Shown here in pieces: positions 45,906 to 56,451 of a stretch of 64,000 bases of DNA (position 1 is the first letter of the stretch; each line of letters opens with the position of its first letter). Below the pieces are notes generated by a model. It was not told the DNA's origin and did no database searches. It saw only the letters and a list, made by a program, of their open reading frames with translations. The stretch is from the NCBI GenBank assembly GCA_948567375.1, contig OX419762.1:53487034-53551033 (forward strand). The letters run 5' to 3'. Made by a program: the position numbers and the translations under genes. Origin of the DNA: Lunularia cruciata (lineage: Eukaryota > Streptophyta > Marchantiopsida > Lunulariales > Lunulariaceae).

Positions 45906-47576
45906 TCAAGTACATCTAGGACATAACCACTGTCCTTGAGGAACCACCGTGAGGGGAGGAGTCATACATGCCATATGCCATCCTCTCGAACAGCTATCAC
46001 ACACTAACATAGTAGCAGCTCCACCAGAAGAGCCACATAACATACACCTCAAGCCTGCACGTACAAGTGCTAAGCTTGGGTCCATAGTGCCATCAATGTT
46101 TGGAAGGTGGCATGGCGCACAATTGCGCACATGATCCTTCCAAACAACACCATCACGTCCTTCTAACACAAGGACTCCAGATGGCAAAACCTCGCGCACT
46201 CTCAAGATAGTGCGGCCTGTAGAAACATCAAGTGTCATCGGTGCTGTCTGCTGTAGATATACATAGTCGCCTGGATGAAATCGACGGATCGAGGGTCTAT
46301 AACCTCCTCCTTGAATGGTAGCATAGCGTAAAGTATCTCTATGCTGAGCAATCGCCAAGTTCTCAAAGGCCATCGGCATCACTCTCTGAAAGATCTCTGC
46401 CCGCTGAGAACATGCGCTCATCCATACATCGGGGTCATCCAAGTCCAAAACTACAGTAGCATCTTGACGAATGGCTGCAAGTAAATCTGGATCTCGTCCA
46501 TAGAGTAGAAAGTATGGAGAGAAGGATGCTAAGGAGGCTTGCCGGCTGAACCGATAGCCCATGGCCAACCAAGGTAATTGGAGATCCCAATCTCCCAAGT
46601 GGCCTCTCTGCAAACCATACTTTTGCAATCCTCTCTTCACCATCTGAACCACTCTCTCTGCTAAGCCATCTGCCTCAGGGTGATCTCGGGATGTAGTACG
46701 ATGATCAATCAAAGCCTTGTCACACAAGACCTGAAACTCTCCCAAGAACTCTGTACCCTGATCAGTCAAAACCTCAACTGGTGCACCAAAATGACTAAGA
46801 ACTCGATCCAGGAACGAGTAAGCTGTCCCTTCACTAGACTTGTCAGGAAGTGCCACCAACTCAATCCACTTGGAGAAGTGCTCCACCATCACCAAAACAT
46901 ACCGATGATGGCTCACAGTCAGCGGTAAAGGTCCGGCGAAGTCCAAACTCCAACGGTAACCCAATCCCATGATAGATAATGGGTGTAATTGTGGCGTAGG
47001 AGCATTGAATGATGCTCTAACTCGGTCACAAACCACACATCTGGCAACAAACTGCTGTACCTCGGCCTGCATACCGCGCCACCAATAATGACTCTGGAGT
47101 AAGCTATATGTACGCTTTACTCTAAAATGTCCTAGCTCCTCATGAGCATGACGGACCAACTGTGGTCTCTGTGATGGAAGTGGTACTACTCGCACTTTAC
47201 CATCCTCCCATACACGCAAAAGGTGTCTACCCTCCAATCTGAACCGTCTGGCTCGCTGAAGAACACGGTCTCTCTCCTTGGCCCCAACTGTGCCACCCAT
47301 AACACCAGTGCAAAGATAGTCCACTAAGACATCATCATGAATGTCTCGCTGAATTGTACCAATATCTTCACTCTCTGGATCTGTGACCTCAATAACTCCT
47401 CCTGTATGCGCTGAGAGAGATACCACCAAAGTCTCTACAAATATACACAGAAAGGCCGATGCATGCCAACCTGGCACCATCTCCTCATCTGTCTCACCAT
47501 GCCAACGTGCTCCGGTCTGATCCTGCTGGCTGGGACATGGGTTTCTACTCAACCCATCTGCATCACGGTTCACCAC
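45906..47576 (-). pseudogene. Family C integrase with C-terminal PHD finger
   Basis: 557 open codons, joined upstream to RNase H through two TGA stops. The start is inside DADGLSRNP, the conserved RNase H tail. Then comes the integrase zinc domain (HAHEELGHFR ... CVVCDRV, HHCC), and the D,D,E core: D in SLDFAGPL, D in LTDQGTEF, E in ADGLAERVV. After an SH3-like tail the last 46 residues (46,045-45,909) form a PHD finger, C-x2-C ... C-x2-C ... H-x2-C ... W-x-C-x2-C, beginning CMLCGSSGG and ending WLCPRC. PHD fingers read histone H3 tails. Chromoviruses have a chromodomain here instead, so PHD-guided integration is a reasonable inference. No stop lies inside this part. Confidence 0.92.
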
Positions 47577-49000
47577 TCAAGGTTTGTGAACAACCGTGAA
47601 ATCGTACTCTTGTAAAATCAGAGCCCATCATGCAAGCTTCCTTGAAAGCTTGTCGGACTCCATCAACCACTTCAGCGGCTGATGATCAGTGATGAGAGTG
47701 AAGGGGTTACCAAACAGGTAACATCGGAAATGTGCTATTGCCCAAACTGCTGCCAAGCACTCTCCCTCATATGAACTATACTTCGCCTCCGCTGAATTGT
47801 TGGAGCGACTAGCATAGGCCACCACAAACTCCTTCTCCTCATTATCATGCTGGGTGAGCACCGCTCCAAGCCCCAACATACTCCAATCAGTGTGAACTTG
47901 AAATGGTCGTCCCCTGATCGGTCTCCTCAAAATAGGAGCAGATGTCAACCTCTCCTTGAGCTCTACAAAAGCTCTCTCCTGCTCATCTCCCCAACACCAC
48001 TCCTGTGTAAGCTTGGTCAGCTTCGTCAAGGCCTTGGCAATGGCACTAAATCCTCTAACATAGCGGCGATAGAAGTTTGCCAACCCAAGGAATGCTCGCA
48101 CTCTGCTCATATCCGTAGGCCGAGGAATACGTGCAATAGCCTCCCCTTGGTCTGCTGGACACCAAGTCCTCCGGGGTAGATAGTGTGACCCAAATACTCA
48201 ACTTGCTCGTGGAAGAACCTACACTTCCCAGGATGTAGTTTGAGTCCATGAGATCTCAACCTCTCAAACACCTCCAACAACTGTCTCTCATGCTCCTCCA
48301 CAGTAGTGCTATAAACCAAAATGTCATCAATATAGCACCGAGCAAAATCCAATCCAGCTAGGATCCTATCCATGACCCTCTGGAACTCAGCGGGAGCACT
48401 CTTCAACCCAAATGGTAAGAACCTCCACTGATATAACACATCCTTGCCGTGAGGATCAATAGCCCAAAATGCTATCTTGGACTTATCTTCCTCCCTGATC
48501 AGCAACTGATGATATCCTGCTCGAAGATCCAAAGTACTGAAGACCTTTGCATGCCCAATCGCATCAAAAATCTCCTCCGGTATAGGCATGGCATACCGAT
48601 CAGCCCTGGTCTGTCGGTTGATAGGACGGTAATCTCCACACATCCACCTATCTGTATAGTTGCCATGCATATCCTTCTTGGCTGGCATCATTGTCGCTGA
48701 TGCATACTCTCCATGTGAAATCTCCACCAAACCAGCCTCAAAAAGGTCACTACTCCGGCTCTGAATCAATGTCCTCTCCATATCACTATATTGATAAGAA
48801 CGTCGGAAAACTGGTGTGTCGCTAGTCAGCTCAATCCATATACCAAGTCCCTTCAGAGCACCCAAATCCTTCATACTGAAGGCAAAACAACTCGTGTGAC
48901 TCCTCAAGAACCTCCAAACCCTCCGTCTTTCCTCTCCAGTAAGCTTGGGTCCAAGATCTGGCTCCCAAGTATCCTTTGTAACTATAGTAGGAGTGGAAGG
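47577..49000 (-). pseudogene. Family C reverse transcriptase-RNase H
   Basis: Follows a TAG at 49,001-49,003. RT shows WMCGDYRPIN, STLDLRAGYHQL, WRFLPFGLKSAP and the catalytic CYIDDILVYS, then VEYLGHTI. A one-base frameshift near 48,140 separates it from the connection domain (RAFLGLANFYRRYV). RNase H has D in VHTDWSMLGLGAVL, E in EGECLAAVWAI and D in ITDHQPLKW. Two TGA codons (47,628-47,630 and 47,577-47,579) interrupt the tail; the first is where relatives have CGA/Arg (KLA-R-W). Ty3-type enzyme that would copy the element RNA. Confidence 0.92.
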
Positions 49001-49003
49001 CTA

Positions 49004-49327
49004 CATTGGGCCCTTGGGAGCAATGGTGTCATGCTCCCGACTACTAGAGGTCCCAACCTCTGTGTGAAAAACTCCCTCCACTCTGGCTGCAAGCTCCATA
49101 CGTCCTCTAGCTGCATCCCATGTGGACCAAGGGTGTAATCCAAGTAGCCCACGCTCACCTGGATGGACTCCAAGTAGACCACTCTCCCTAGTAGCTACTG
49201 GATGTGTCCCAAGAATACCATGTCCACTCAGTCCATCACCCCCAGCATGTGCCTGAATCGTCTCGATCGGCACAAGGCTCACAAGTGTCCGAGTGGTGAT
49301 GCCTATCAAGCGCATCCTACGCTGCTC
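49004..49327 (-). pseudogene. Family C methyltransferase, C-terminal end (past A1)
   Basis: The first codons on the minus strand (EQRRMRLIGI) continue the motif X helix of the methyltransferase interrupted by A1. Removing A1 plus one GCTC duplication restores the same reading frame exactly. A His/Gly/Leu-rich linker with a GLLGVHPGERGLLGLHPW repeat follows, ending at TAG 49,001-49,003 and then RT. The repeated linker probably separates the methyltransferase from RT. Confidence 0.85.
49324..49327 (+). repeat. Target-site duplication of A1, left
   Basis: GCTC, matched by GCTC at 57,131-57,134 just right of A1. Four bases; Ty3 elements usually give 4-6. Confidence 0.75.
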
Positions 49328-50006
49328 TGTAACACCCATTTGTGCATGTGTGTGGTATTGTGATATTTAGCTTGGTATTACAAGTACTTAAGAGATATTA
49401 TTTATATAGAGATAAAGGATGGTTCTATATTAGTCATGGTTAGCTAAAGTTAGTCATAGCTAAGATAGATGGGACCTTACTTTAGAGGAAGTAGAAAAGA
49501 TGAGCACCACTATTTTGGATTTTAGTGTGTTGACTTGGTATTATTCCTAGGTGTTTGGCTTTGGGGAAAGAGTTGAGAACTCTTGGGCCCGCAAGCCTTT
49601 TTGTTTTGGATTCTTCTTTAGTCCAAGGATAGCCCATGTGAAGGAATCCTTGCTTTAGTGGTTGGGTCAAGATAAGGGGAATATGCCCATGTGAATGGAT
49701 ATTCCTTTCTACTTTTTGACTTTACTTGACTTTTAGTCTAGTAACTTGAGTAACTACGGTAATTAGTAACTTTGGTACGTAACTATTTCACAAGTATATA
49801 AACAAGGAGTGAGGAGGTACTCAGCATCCTTTCATTTGCAACTATCTCTCTCTCATTGAGTTCTCTAGTGAGCAATGTCTTGAGTCTTGGAGTGTTAGCC
49901 TTGGAGGAGTATGATGGAGTTGGGGTTCCTTGCCTTCTTAGTCCATGGTGCGCTACCATAATAGCCATCAGAGGTTCATCCTGAGTGAGAGACAGGCCGG
50001 CTCACA
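49328..50006 (+). repeat. 5' LTR of A1
   Basis: Starts TGTAACACCC, ends GGCTCACA. Only two differences from the 3' LTR were seen (near 49,355 and 49,751). Lengths are equal. Confidence 0.97.
49795..49803 (+). promoter_or_regulatory. Putative TATA box of A1
   Basis: TATATAAAC lies about two thirds into the LTR, the usual place for U3. The same word is at 56,919-56,927 in the 3' LTR. No start site can be shown from sequence alone. Confidence 0.5.
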
Positions 50007-50007
50007 T

Positions 50008-50027
50008 TTTTGGTTCCGTTGCCGGGA
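50008..50027 (+). other. Primer-binding site of A1
   Basis: TTTGGTTCCGTTGCCGGGAC just inside the 5' LTR. It matches the tRNA-Asp-type site TGGCGCCGTTGCCGGGG of Athila/Tat elements except for two bases after TGG. Confidence 0.75.
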
Positions 50028-50042
50028 CCTCTCTAGAAGGCA

Positions 50043-50218
50043 AGATAATGTTCCGCGTCCAATTCTACATTAGGCAGAAGGAGGCTATGAGAGCTCACTT
50101 GGAGAGAACATTAGGAGAGGAGAGGGCTGAACTTATGTTAGAGAACCAAGATCCATTTGTATACCCTGTAGTTCATTATGATGTCTTTGAGGTGATTTTG
50201 TACATCTTGTACACATGA
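50043..50218 (+). other. Small leader ORF of A1, uncertain
   Basis: An open stretch from an ATG just after the primer site (MFRVQFYIRQKEA...) of about 57 codons. A2 has matching DNA (about 23,720-23,920), but I cannot tell whether the frame is conserved, so coding status is doubtful. Confidence 0.25.
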
Positions 50219-50842
50219 GAGGAATTGGAGAGATTGTGTGAGGTGGATTGCAGATTTTGGGGATTAAGGTGATTTTGGGCAAAATCTCAAGTTTGAGATC
50301 TGGACTTGAGATTTCTACACATGATAGCTTGGGTTATCTTTCAGTTAGCACACTTGAAATTATTGAGAGAGCTTCTATGCGCACTGGGCTAGAATTTTTG
50401 AAAGTTGATAGGGTAAAGTGCTCACGCAACTGCATGCTCTCTGGAAAATTGTACAGAGTCTGCCATTTCTTCAATTTTTAGTGAATTGTCCTGAAAATTT
50501 CCAAGAAAATTTAGTGCATTGTATCCTACCTGGTGCCACAAAAATTAGAGAGAGATAATTTTTGCGCAGTGCGTTATGAGTTTTTGAAGTGAGGGGGGTG
50601 GTTTTCAGACCAAATCTGAAATATGGGTGCTGAATAGAAAGGTGTCTAGGCCAAATGGCTCAATGAAAAGATCTAAAATTTTGCAGGGAGGGACGCCCTA
50701 GAGTTGTGATCAAGTGTGGAAAATTTCAGAGGACTGTGACATATTCGTTGGGAGATTTGAGTGACATTGTGAGGAAGGGTCAATTCTGCAGAGTGGAGAT
50801 CTCATGCATGAGAAGTTTGAGATCAACAAAAAGCATGTTTGA

Positions 50843-51340
50843 GTGTTTAGATTCATCTTTGGGAACATGGAGGGTCATCAAGAGTGGAAATTGAGATTAT
50901 GCAAGGTTCCCCAAGGGTTTGAGGTGATTGTAGGGGTGGATTTGAGGAAAAGAGAGTTTACAATAGAATTTGAAGAGAGTGTTGAGAGGATCCAAAAACC
51001 TACACCACTTGGAGGAAAGAGTGAGTCTAAGTGCTTTCTATGTGGAGAGAAGGGACATAAGGCAAGTTCATGTCCATTAACCTTTGAGAGCAAGAGATTG
51101 AGGGAAAGGAGAGGCTTACTTGACTTGGGTTTGCATGTTGGACCTTCTTCACCAAGATTGGGAGGGAGAAGATCTAAGACCAAGGAGTTGTGTGAGGTTT
51201 GTGGAGTTGAAGGACTTCCAAAAGGACATGAGTGTAGTGGAGTAAAAGCACTTTTGGAAACTTTGGTGAAGGATCTTGGAGAGAGTCTTAGTACAGCTAC
51301 AGAAATACTACCACCTTCATCAGCTAGTTCTCAAGATTAG
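50843..51340 (+). CDS. Accessory zinc-finger ORF upstream of gag (A1)
   Basis: 165 codons, separated from gag-pol by 236 bp. The N-terminal part (EGHQEWKLRLCKVPQGFEVI) has no known domain. It has a CCHC knuckle CFLCGEKGHKASSC at about residues 63-76, and a second Cys/His cluster CEVCGVEGLPKGHEC at about 119-133. A Leu-rich, Ser-rich tail follows. Knuckles usually bind nucleic acid, so a role with element RNA or DNA is plausible. Counterparts occur in the same place in A2 (22,527-22,990) and A3 (40,380-40,800), so it is a stable part of the family. Ogre/Tat elements also carry an extra ORF before gag, but I see no clear homology. The first ATG in this frame at 50,843 is taken as start. Confidence 0.75.
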   Translation: MFRFIFGNMEGHQEWKLRLCKVPQGFEVIVGVDLRKREFTIEFEESVERIQKPTPLGGKSESKCFLCGEKGHKASSCPLTFESKRLRERRGLLDLGLHVGPSSPRLGGRRSKTKELCEVCGVEGLPKGHECSGVKALLETLVKDLGESLSTATEILPPSSASSQD

Positions 51341-51576
51341 TGATGGAGATAATCTTTCAACTTATGGATAAACTATCCATGAGAGTTAGATTAATATGCA
51401 CTCTAGGATTTGATGTTGCTATAGAAATCTTGGAGCAACCTGAACCTTTTGTATTCCCTAGAGTGGATTATTCTCAGATGGTGTTAGTCATGTATATACT
51501 CTATTAGTAATAGAGTGAGAGAAAAGAAAAGAGAAAAAAAAAAATTAAGAGAAAAGAAAGATAGTGAGGGATTAAG

Positions 51577-54500
51577 ATGGGGAAACTTCCGGTTTTCTTT
51601 GGCAAGGATGGAGAAGATGTAGAGGCCTTTGTGAGAGACTTCAAGAGAGCTTGCATAGGAAACAATGAGAGGAGGAAGAATGAGTGGGCCTCATTATTAC
51701 CAGATTTCTTTGAGGATGCAGCACTTACATGGTATGAGTCAGAATACCAAAAGAGAGAGAGGAGAGAGGGGGAAGAGGAGTCTTGGGAGACTTTGACTTC
51801 AGCACTCATTGAGAACTTTCTTCCTGATGAGAGTTATGAGAGATTTATGAGTGAGGTTACATTTCTCAAGCAAGGAGATGGAGAGAAAGTGAGGGTCTAT
51901 GTGGAAAGAGTGGAAAAGTTGGAGTCCAGATTTCGCATAGTGTTGAGGAAGGGTGGGGATGATGTGGAGACTACAATGATTGGCATAGGGGCCATGCTCA
52001 CCAAGAATTTTGTGGGAGGATTGAGACCACAAATTAGAAGCAAGGTGAGATATGAGAAACCTTCTTCCAAGGTTGAAGCTATCAAGATCGCAATTCGTAT
52101 GGAGGAGAGTTTGGAAGGGGATGAGAGTGATTTGGTGGTGAAGGAGGTTGTGCATCCTCCTCAAGGCTACAAGTATGGTGGAACTTCTGATACTTTGGTG
52201 ACAAGGGTTGCACCACAAGTAGTAGTTACTCCAATTCTTGCACCTCCACCAAAAGATCCACTCCAAACCATCACAGAACAACTTGCGGATCTCAAGATCA
52301 ATGTGGTGCAACTATGGGAGAAGAGAGAGGTGGATCAGAATGTAGGGAGAGGACCTAGGAGTTATGGAAACTATCTATATAGAGGAGGCCAACCAGCCAA
52401 CAATTTCAATGATAGAAATTGTTTTGGTTGTGGAGGAAGAGGCCATATCCAAAGGAATTGCCCAAATTCCACTTACCATGGAGGAAGGGGTTATGAGGGA
52501 GCCAATAGAGGGAAAGAGGGAGGTAGTGAAACCCAAGTGGCTCCTAATCCCAACAAAGGTAAGGGGATAGCATCCATAGATGTGGTTGAGAGCAAGTATG
52601 AGAAGGGAGAGTGCTCAAACTCCAAGGGTCTTAATTTGGAGCTTTTGGCACAAGAGAAGAAGAGAGCTCGTTTTGCAGAGGATGTTCACTCTTCTCAAGG
52701 ATTTACTTCAAGCAAGGATACTCCTATGTCTACTAGGAGCACTCGCACCTCAACACCATCAACAACAAAGACTCCAAGGAAGAAGTTGGGGATGGAGGAC
52801 TTCTTGATCTCAAAGCAACAATGGAACTACAATGTGTTGGAGGATGTTGGTAGTCACAAGGCTAACATCACAGTGGGCCAATTAATTGCTTTGAACCCTA
52901 CCTTGAGAAAGGAGCTTAGAGGTGGTTTGAGTTCTACAAGGAGCAAAAAGAAGAAGAAGGCAAAAGTTCCAGTATCAATGGGGGTGGTGGATGCCAAGCC
53001 AGCACCATGGGAGGCTTGTGAATATGCCTCCAAGATTGATGTGAGAGTGAATGGTCACAACATCAAGGATGCATTGGTTGATGGAGGATCAGCAGTGAAT
53101 GCCATGTCAGAAAGGTTGATGAAGAAGTTGGGTATGATACCCTCAAGACCTTTAACATTTGTGGTGAGCATGGCAAACAAGCAACAAGTTAGACCAGTAG
53201 GGGTGATGGATAAGGTGGTAGTTTCAGTTATGGGAGTTCAAAATCTCATGACTTTCCAAGTCTTGAAGGATTCAAGCTATGACTTACTTCTTGGGAGGCC
53301 ATGGTTGAGAGCAGCACGCACAACTGATCGATGGCACAAAGGGTACTTGAGGATTGGGCCATCAAACCATAGAGTCACTGTTCCTGTGACTAACACCACC
53401 AACACTTCACATTCAGATACCCCATCTTCTAATTATTGGGAATCAGATTCTGAAGAAGGAGCTTCAGGTGTGGACACAAGCATGGAAGAGGAGACTTCCA
53501 CGGAGGAAGATGAATCTGAATCTGATTCAGATGTGTATCCCTTGTGTGCTATGGATTTTGCACCTAAGCCAGAGGTTTTGAAGGACCCAGATAAATCACC
53601 ATTGACACTTGAGGAGGTAGAGAGAAGGTTATCTACCCTCAAGTATGGCCCAAATGTTACCAAGGAGGAGAAGGTGAGATTTGAGGAGATTTTCCGCAAG
53701 TTCATCCATGTGTTTGCTTTTAGTTACAAGGATTTGAAGGAAGTCACCTTGGAGGAGCACAAGATAGAGGTGGAGTCACATGCAAGACCAATCCGCCAAA
53801 AGCAACGTCGCATTAGCCCACCAATATCTTTGGTTGTGAAGGAGGAGATTGATAAGCTCAAGGAGGCTGGATTTATCTTTGAGGTGGAGAATTCAGAATG
53901 GGTGTCTCCAATTGTCATTGTGAAGAAAAAGAATGGCAAGCTTCGGGTATGTGTGGATTACAAGAAGCTTAATGCTGTTACCAAGAAGGACTACTACCCA
54001 TTGCCATTCATTGATGAGATCTTGGAGGAGGTTGCAGGTCATGAGAGGTACAGTTTTGGAGATGGTTATAGTGGATATAACCAAATAAAGATTGCACCAG
54101 AGCATCAACAACTCACCACATTCACCACACCTTGGGGAAATTACGCTTTCAAGGTCATGCCTTTTGGGCTTTGCAATGCTCCAGCCACATTCCAACGGTT
54201 CATGAACAAGGTATTTGAACCTTTCATTGGGAAATTTGTGAGAGATTTCATTGATGACTTTTGTGTCTATGGGAGCAAGGAGGAGCACTTTGAGCACCTA
54301 ATCAAAGTCTTGCAACGCTTGGATGAGGCAAATGCATCACTCAACCCAGAGAAGTGCATTTTTGGATGTGAAGAAGGTCTACTTTTGGGGCACATCATCT
54401 CCAAGGATGGAATAGCAGTTGATCCTGAGAAGGTGAGGAAAATCTCAGACCTTCCATTCCCTTCAAGCTTGACAAAGTTACGCCAATTCTTGGGAATGGT

Positions 54501-56403
54501 TGGGTACTATAGGAGGTTCATCTTCTCATTTTCCAACAAGGCTTATGCATTGACCATCTACATGAAGAAGGGTGTAGATTACATGGTGATTTTGGAAGAC
54601 AAGGAGGCTCTCAAAGCTTTTGAGGAGCTCAAGCAATCCCTTGTTGTAGCTCCAATTCTTGCTAAACCTGATTGGAGTAAGCCTTTCATCCTCTACACTG
54701 ATGCTTCTAATGTAGCTATAGGATGCACTCTTAGTCAATTAGACCAAGATGGGCATGATCATCCAATAGCTTATGCTAGTAGGCAGATGGTTTCAGCAGA
54801 GAAGAACTACTCTGTCACAGAGAGAGAAGGGTTGGCAGTGATCTTTGGTCTCAAGAAGTTTAGACACTACTTGATTGGAGGGAAAGCCACAATTGTCACG
54901 GATCACAAGGCTTTGAAGTACATCTTCAACAAGCCTAATGTTGAAGGGAGACTAGCAAGGTGGATGATACTCTTGTCTGAGTATGACTACACAATTGAGG
55001 ATAGGCCAGGAAAGAAACATGCAAATGCTGATTTGTTATCTAGAGCCTATGATCATGATGGAGATGAGCCAGTAGATGATTCCTTCCCGGATGAGGAGCT
55101 CATGACAATCTCAGTCACTCAAGAGATTCCAATGGAGTACAAGGAGATTGTGGATTTTGTGACAAGAGGTAACTATCCAGAAGGGATGCATGCTAGGGAG
55201 AGGAAGGCCCTTGCAGCAAGATCTAGACCTTACACAATGGTGGAGGATATTCTTTTTCACCAAGGAGCAGATGGTCTACTTCGAAGAGCAGTGGGTAAGG
55301 AAGAGTCTATCCTACTCATAAAGGAGTTTCATGAAGGTTTAGTATGTGGAGGACACTTTGCAGGAAAGGTGACTGCTTTCAAGATTCTAGATGCAGGTTA
55401 CCATTGGAGAGGGATTTTCAAGGATTGTCTTGATTATTGCAAAACTTGTCATGTTTGTCAAGCTTTTGCTAGAAAGTCTACATCCACTCCACCACTTAGA
55501 TCAATTCCATTGCTAGGACCTTTTGAGAAGTGGGGAATTGATTTTGTAGGACCTCTCAATAGAACCCCAAGGAACAATCGGTACATTGTGGTAGTTACTG
55601 ATTACCTTACCAAGTGGGTTGAGGCTAGACCATTGAGGGACAAGAATGAAGATGAAGTGGGTAGATTTCTTTATGAACGCATTATCACTAGGTTTGGATG
55701 CCCTTTGGAGTTGGTTTCTGATAGAGGAGGAGAGTTTACAAGAAGCATTACTACAGCCATGCTACGACATTTCTCTATCACACATAGAGTAACTACATCC
55801 TATAAGCCAAATTCCAATGGCTTGGCAGAGAGAACCAATCAGACCTTGTGCATGATGTTGGCCAAAGATGCAGAAATGGAGGGGGCTAAACATCATTGGG
55901 ACAAGAGGATTCATGCAGTTTTGTGGGAGTATAGGACAACCATGAAGACTTCCACTGGATATTCTCCATTCCAATTGGTGTATGGTATTGAGTGTACCTT
56001 ACCTATTCACTTTGATCTTCCTACCTTCCAAAGCATTCATAGGAGATTGAAGAAAGCACAAGGAAGTGATGCAGGGAAGTCAAGGAAGGATCAACTCATG
56101 GAGTTGGAAGAGGCAAGAGCAGTTGCTATGGTTCGAGTGGAGCAAGCCCAAAGGGAACAAAAGGAGAGCTATGACAAGAGGCAAGGCAAGAAGAAGGTGG
56201 AGCCTTTCAAAGAAGGTGATTGGGTAATGTTGTTTGATTCCATTCGATTCAAGAGAGTGCAAAAGAAGTTTTTGCCTAAGTACTTTGGACCTTTCATAGT
56301 AGAGAAGGTGTGGGGCAATTACACCTATGATCTCAAGGAGTTGGGAGGAAGACACTTTGATAGGATTAACCATGATAAGTTGAAGATGTACCATAGAAGG
56401 TAG
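51577..56403 (+). CDS. Gag-Pol polyprotein of A1
   Basis: One uninterrupted 1,608-residue ORF, start ATGGGGAAACTTCC. Approximate domain positions: Ty3 Gag about 1-170; CCHC knuckle CFGCGGRGHIQRNC about 283-296; retropepsin with LVDGGSAVNAMS about 500-512; Ty3 RT about 730-1,010, the catalytic motif reading FIDDF at about 891 rather than the common YVDDI; RNase H with YTDASNVAIG at about 1,040; integrase HHCC zinc domain about 1,250-1,290; D,D,E core with D in WGIDFVGPL (about 1,322), D in SDRGGEF (about 1,381) and E in GLAERT (about 1,418). It ends with the HDKLKMYHRR tail and no chromodomain. It forms the particle, matures it, copies the RNA and integrates the DNA. Gag and Pol are in one frame, so no frameshift signal is needed. 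Confidence 0.96.
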   Translation: MGKLPVFFGKDGEDVEAFVRDFKRACIGNNERRKNEWASLLPDFFEDAALTWYESEYQKRERREGEEESWETLTSALIENFLPDESYERFMSEVTFLKQGDGEKVRVYVERVEKLESRFRIVLRKGGDDVETTMIGIGAMLTKNFVGGLRPQIRSKVRYEKPSSKVEAIKIAIRMEESLEGDESDLVVKEVVHPPQGYKYGGTSDTLVTRVAPQVVVTPILAPPPKDPLQTITEQLADLKINVVQLWEKREVDQNVGRGPRSYGNYLYRGGQPANNFNDRNCFGCGGRGHIQRNCPNSTYHGGRGYEGANRGKEGGSETQVAPNPNKGKGIASIDVVESKYEKGECSNSKGLNLELLAQEKKRARFAEDVHSSQGFTSSKDTPMSTRSTRTSTPSTTKTPRKKLGMEDFLISKQQWNYNVLEDVGSHKANITVGQLIALNPTLRKELRGGLSSTRSKKKKKAKVPVSMGVVDAKPAPWEACEYASKIDVRVNGHNIKDALVDGGSAVNAMSERLMKKLGMIPSRPLTFVVSMANKQQVRPVGVMDKVVVSVMGVQNLMTFQVLKDSSYDLLLGRPWLRAARTTDRWHKGYLRIGPSNHRVTVPVTNTTNTSHSDTPSSNYWESDSEEGASGVDTSMEEETSTEEDESESDSDVYPLCAMDFAPKPEVLKDPDKSPLTLEEVERRLSTLKYGPNVTKEEKVRFEEIFRKFIHVFAFSYKDLKEVTLEEHKIEVESHARPIRQKQRRISPPISLVVKEEIDKLKEAGFIFEVENSEWVSPIVIVKKKNGKLRVCVDYKKLNAVTKKDYYPLPFIDEILEEVAGHERYSFGDGYSGYNQIKIAPEHQQLTTFTTPWGNYAFKVMPFGLCNAPATFQRFMNKVFEPFIGKFVRDFIDDFCVYGSKEEHFEHLIKVLQRLDEANASLNPEKCIFGCEEGLLLGHIISKDGIAVDPEKVRKISDLPFPSSLTKLRQFLGMVGYYRRFIFSFSNKAYALTIYMKKGVDYMVILEDKEALKAFEELKQSLVVAPILAKPDWSKPFILYTDASNVAIGCTLSQLDQDGHDHPIAYASRQMVSAEKNYSVTEREGLAVIFGLKKFRHYLIGGKATIVTDHKALKYIFNKPNVEGRLARWMILLSEYDYTIEDRPGKKHANADLLSRAYDHDGDEPVDDSFPDEELMTISVTQEIPMEYKEIVDFVTRGNYPEGMHARERKALAARSRPYTMVEDILFHQGADGLLRRAVGKEESILLIKEFHEGLVCGGHFAGKVTAFKILDAGYHWRGIFKDCLDYCKTCHVCQAFARKSTSTPPLRSIPLLGPFEKWGIDFVGPLNRTPRNNRYIVVVTDYLTKWVEARPLRDKNEDEVGRFLYERIITRFGCPLELVSDRGGEFTRSITTAMLRHFSITHRVTTSYKPNSNGLAERTNQTLCMMLAKDAEMEGAKHHWDKRIHAVLWEYRTTMKTSTGYSPFQLVYGIECTLPIHFDLPTFQSIHRRLKKAQGSDAGKSRKDQLMELEEARAVAMVRVEQAQREQKESYDKRQGKKKVEPFKEGDWVMLFDSIRFKRVQKKFLPKYFGPFIVEKVWGNYTYDLKELGGRHFDRINHDKLKMYHRR

Positions 56404-56436
56404 AGAGACCTTCACTTTGAGGACAAAGTGAAAACT

Positions 56437-56451
56437 TAGTCCGGGGGTAAA
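56437..56451 (+). other. Polypurine tract region of A1
   Basis: AGTCCGGGGGTAAA directly precedes the TGTAAC start of the 3' LTR, as expected for the plus-strand priming site. Confidence 0.75.

Noticed and set aside
49482-49968. Minus-strand ORFs repeated at 56,606-57,092
   Set aside because: They lie in the two A1 LTRs and are identical only because the LTRs are; antisense to the element with no motif.
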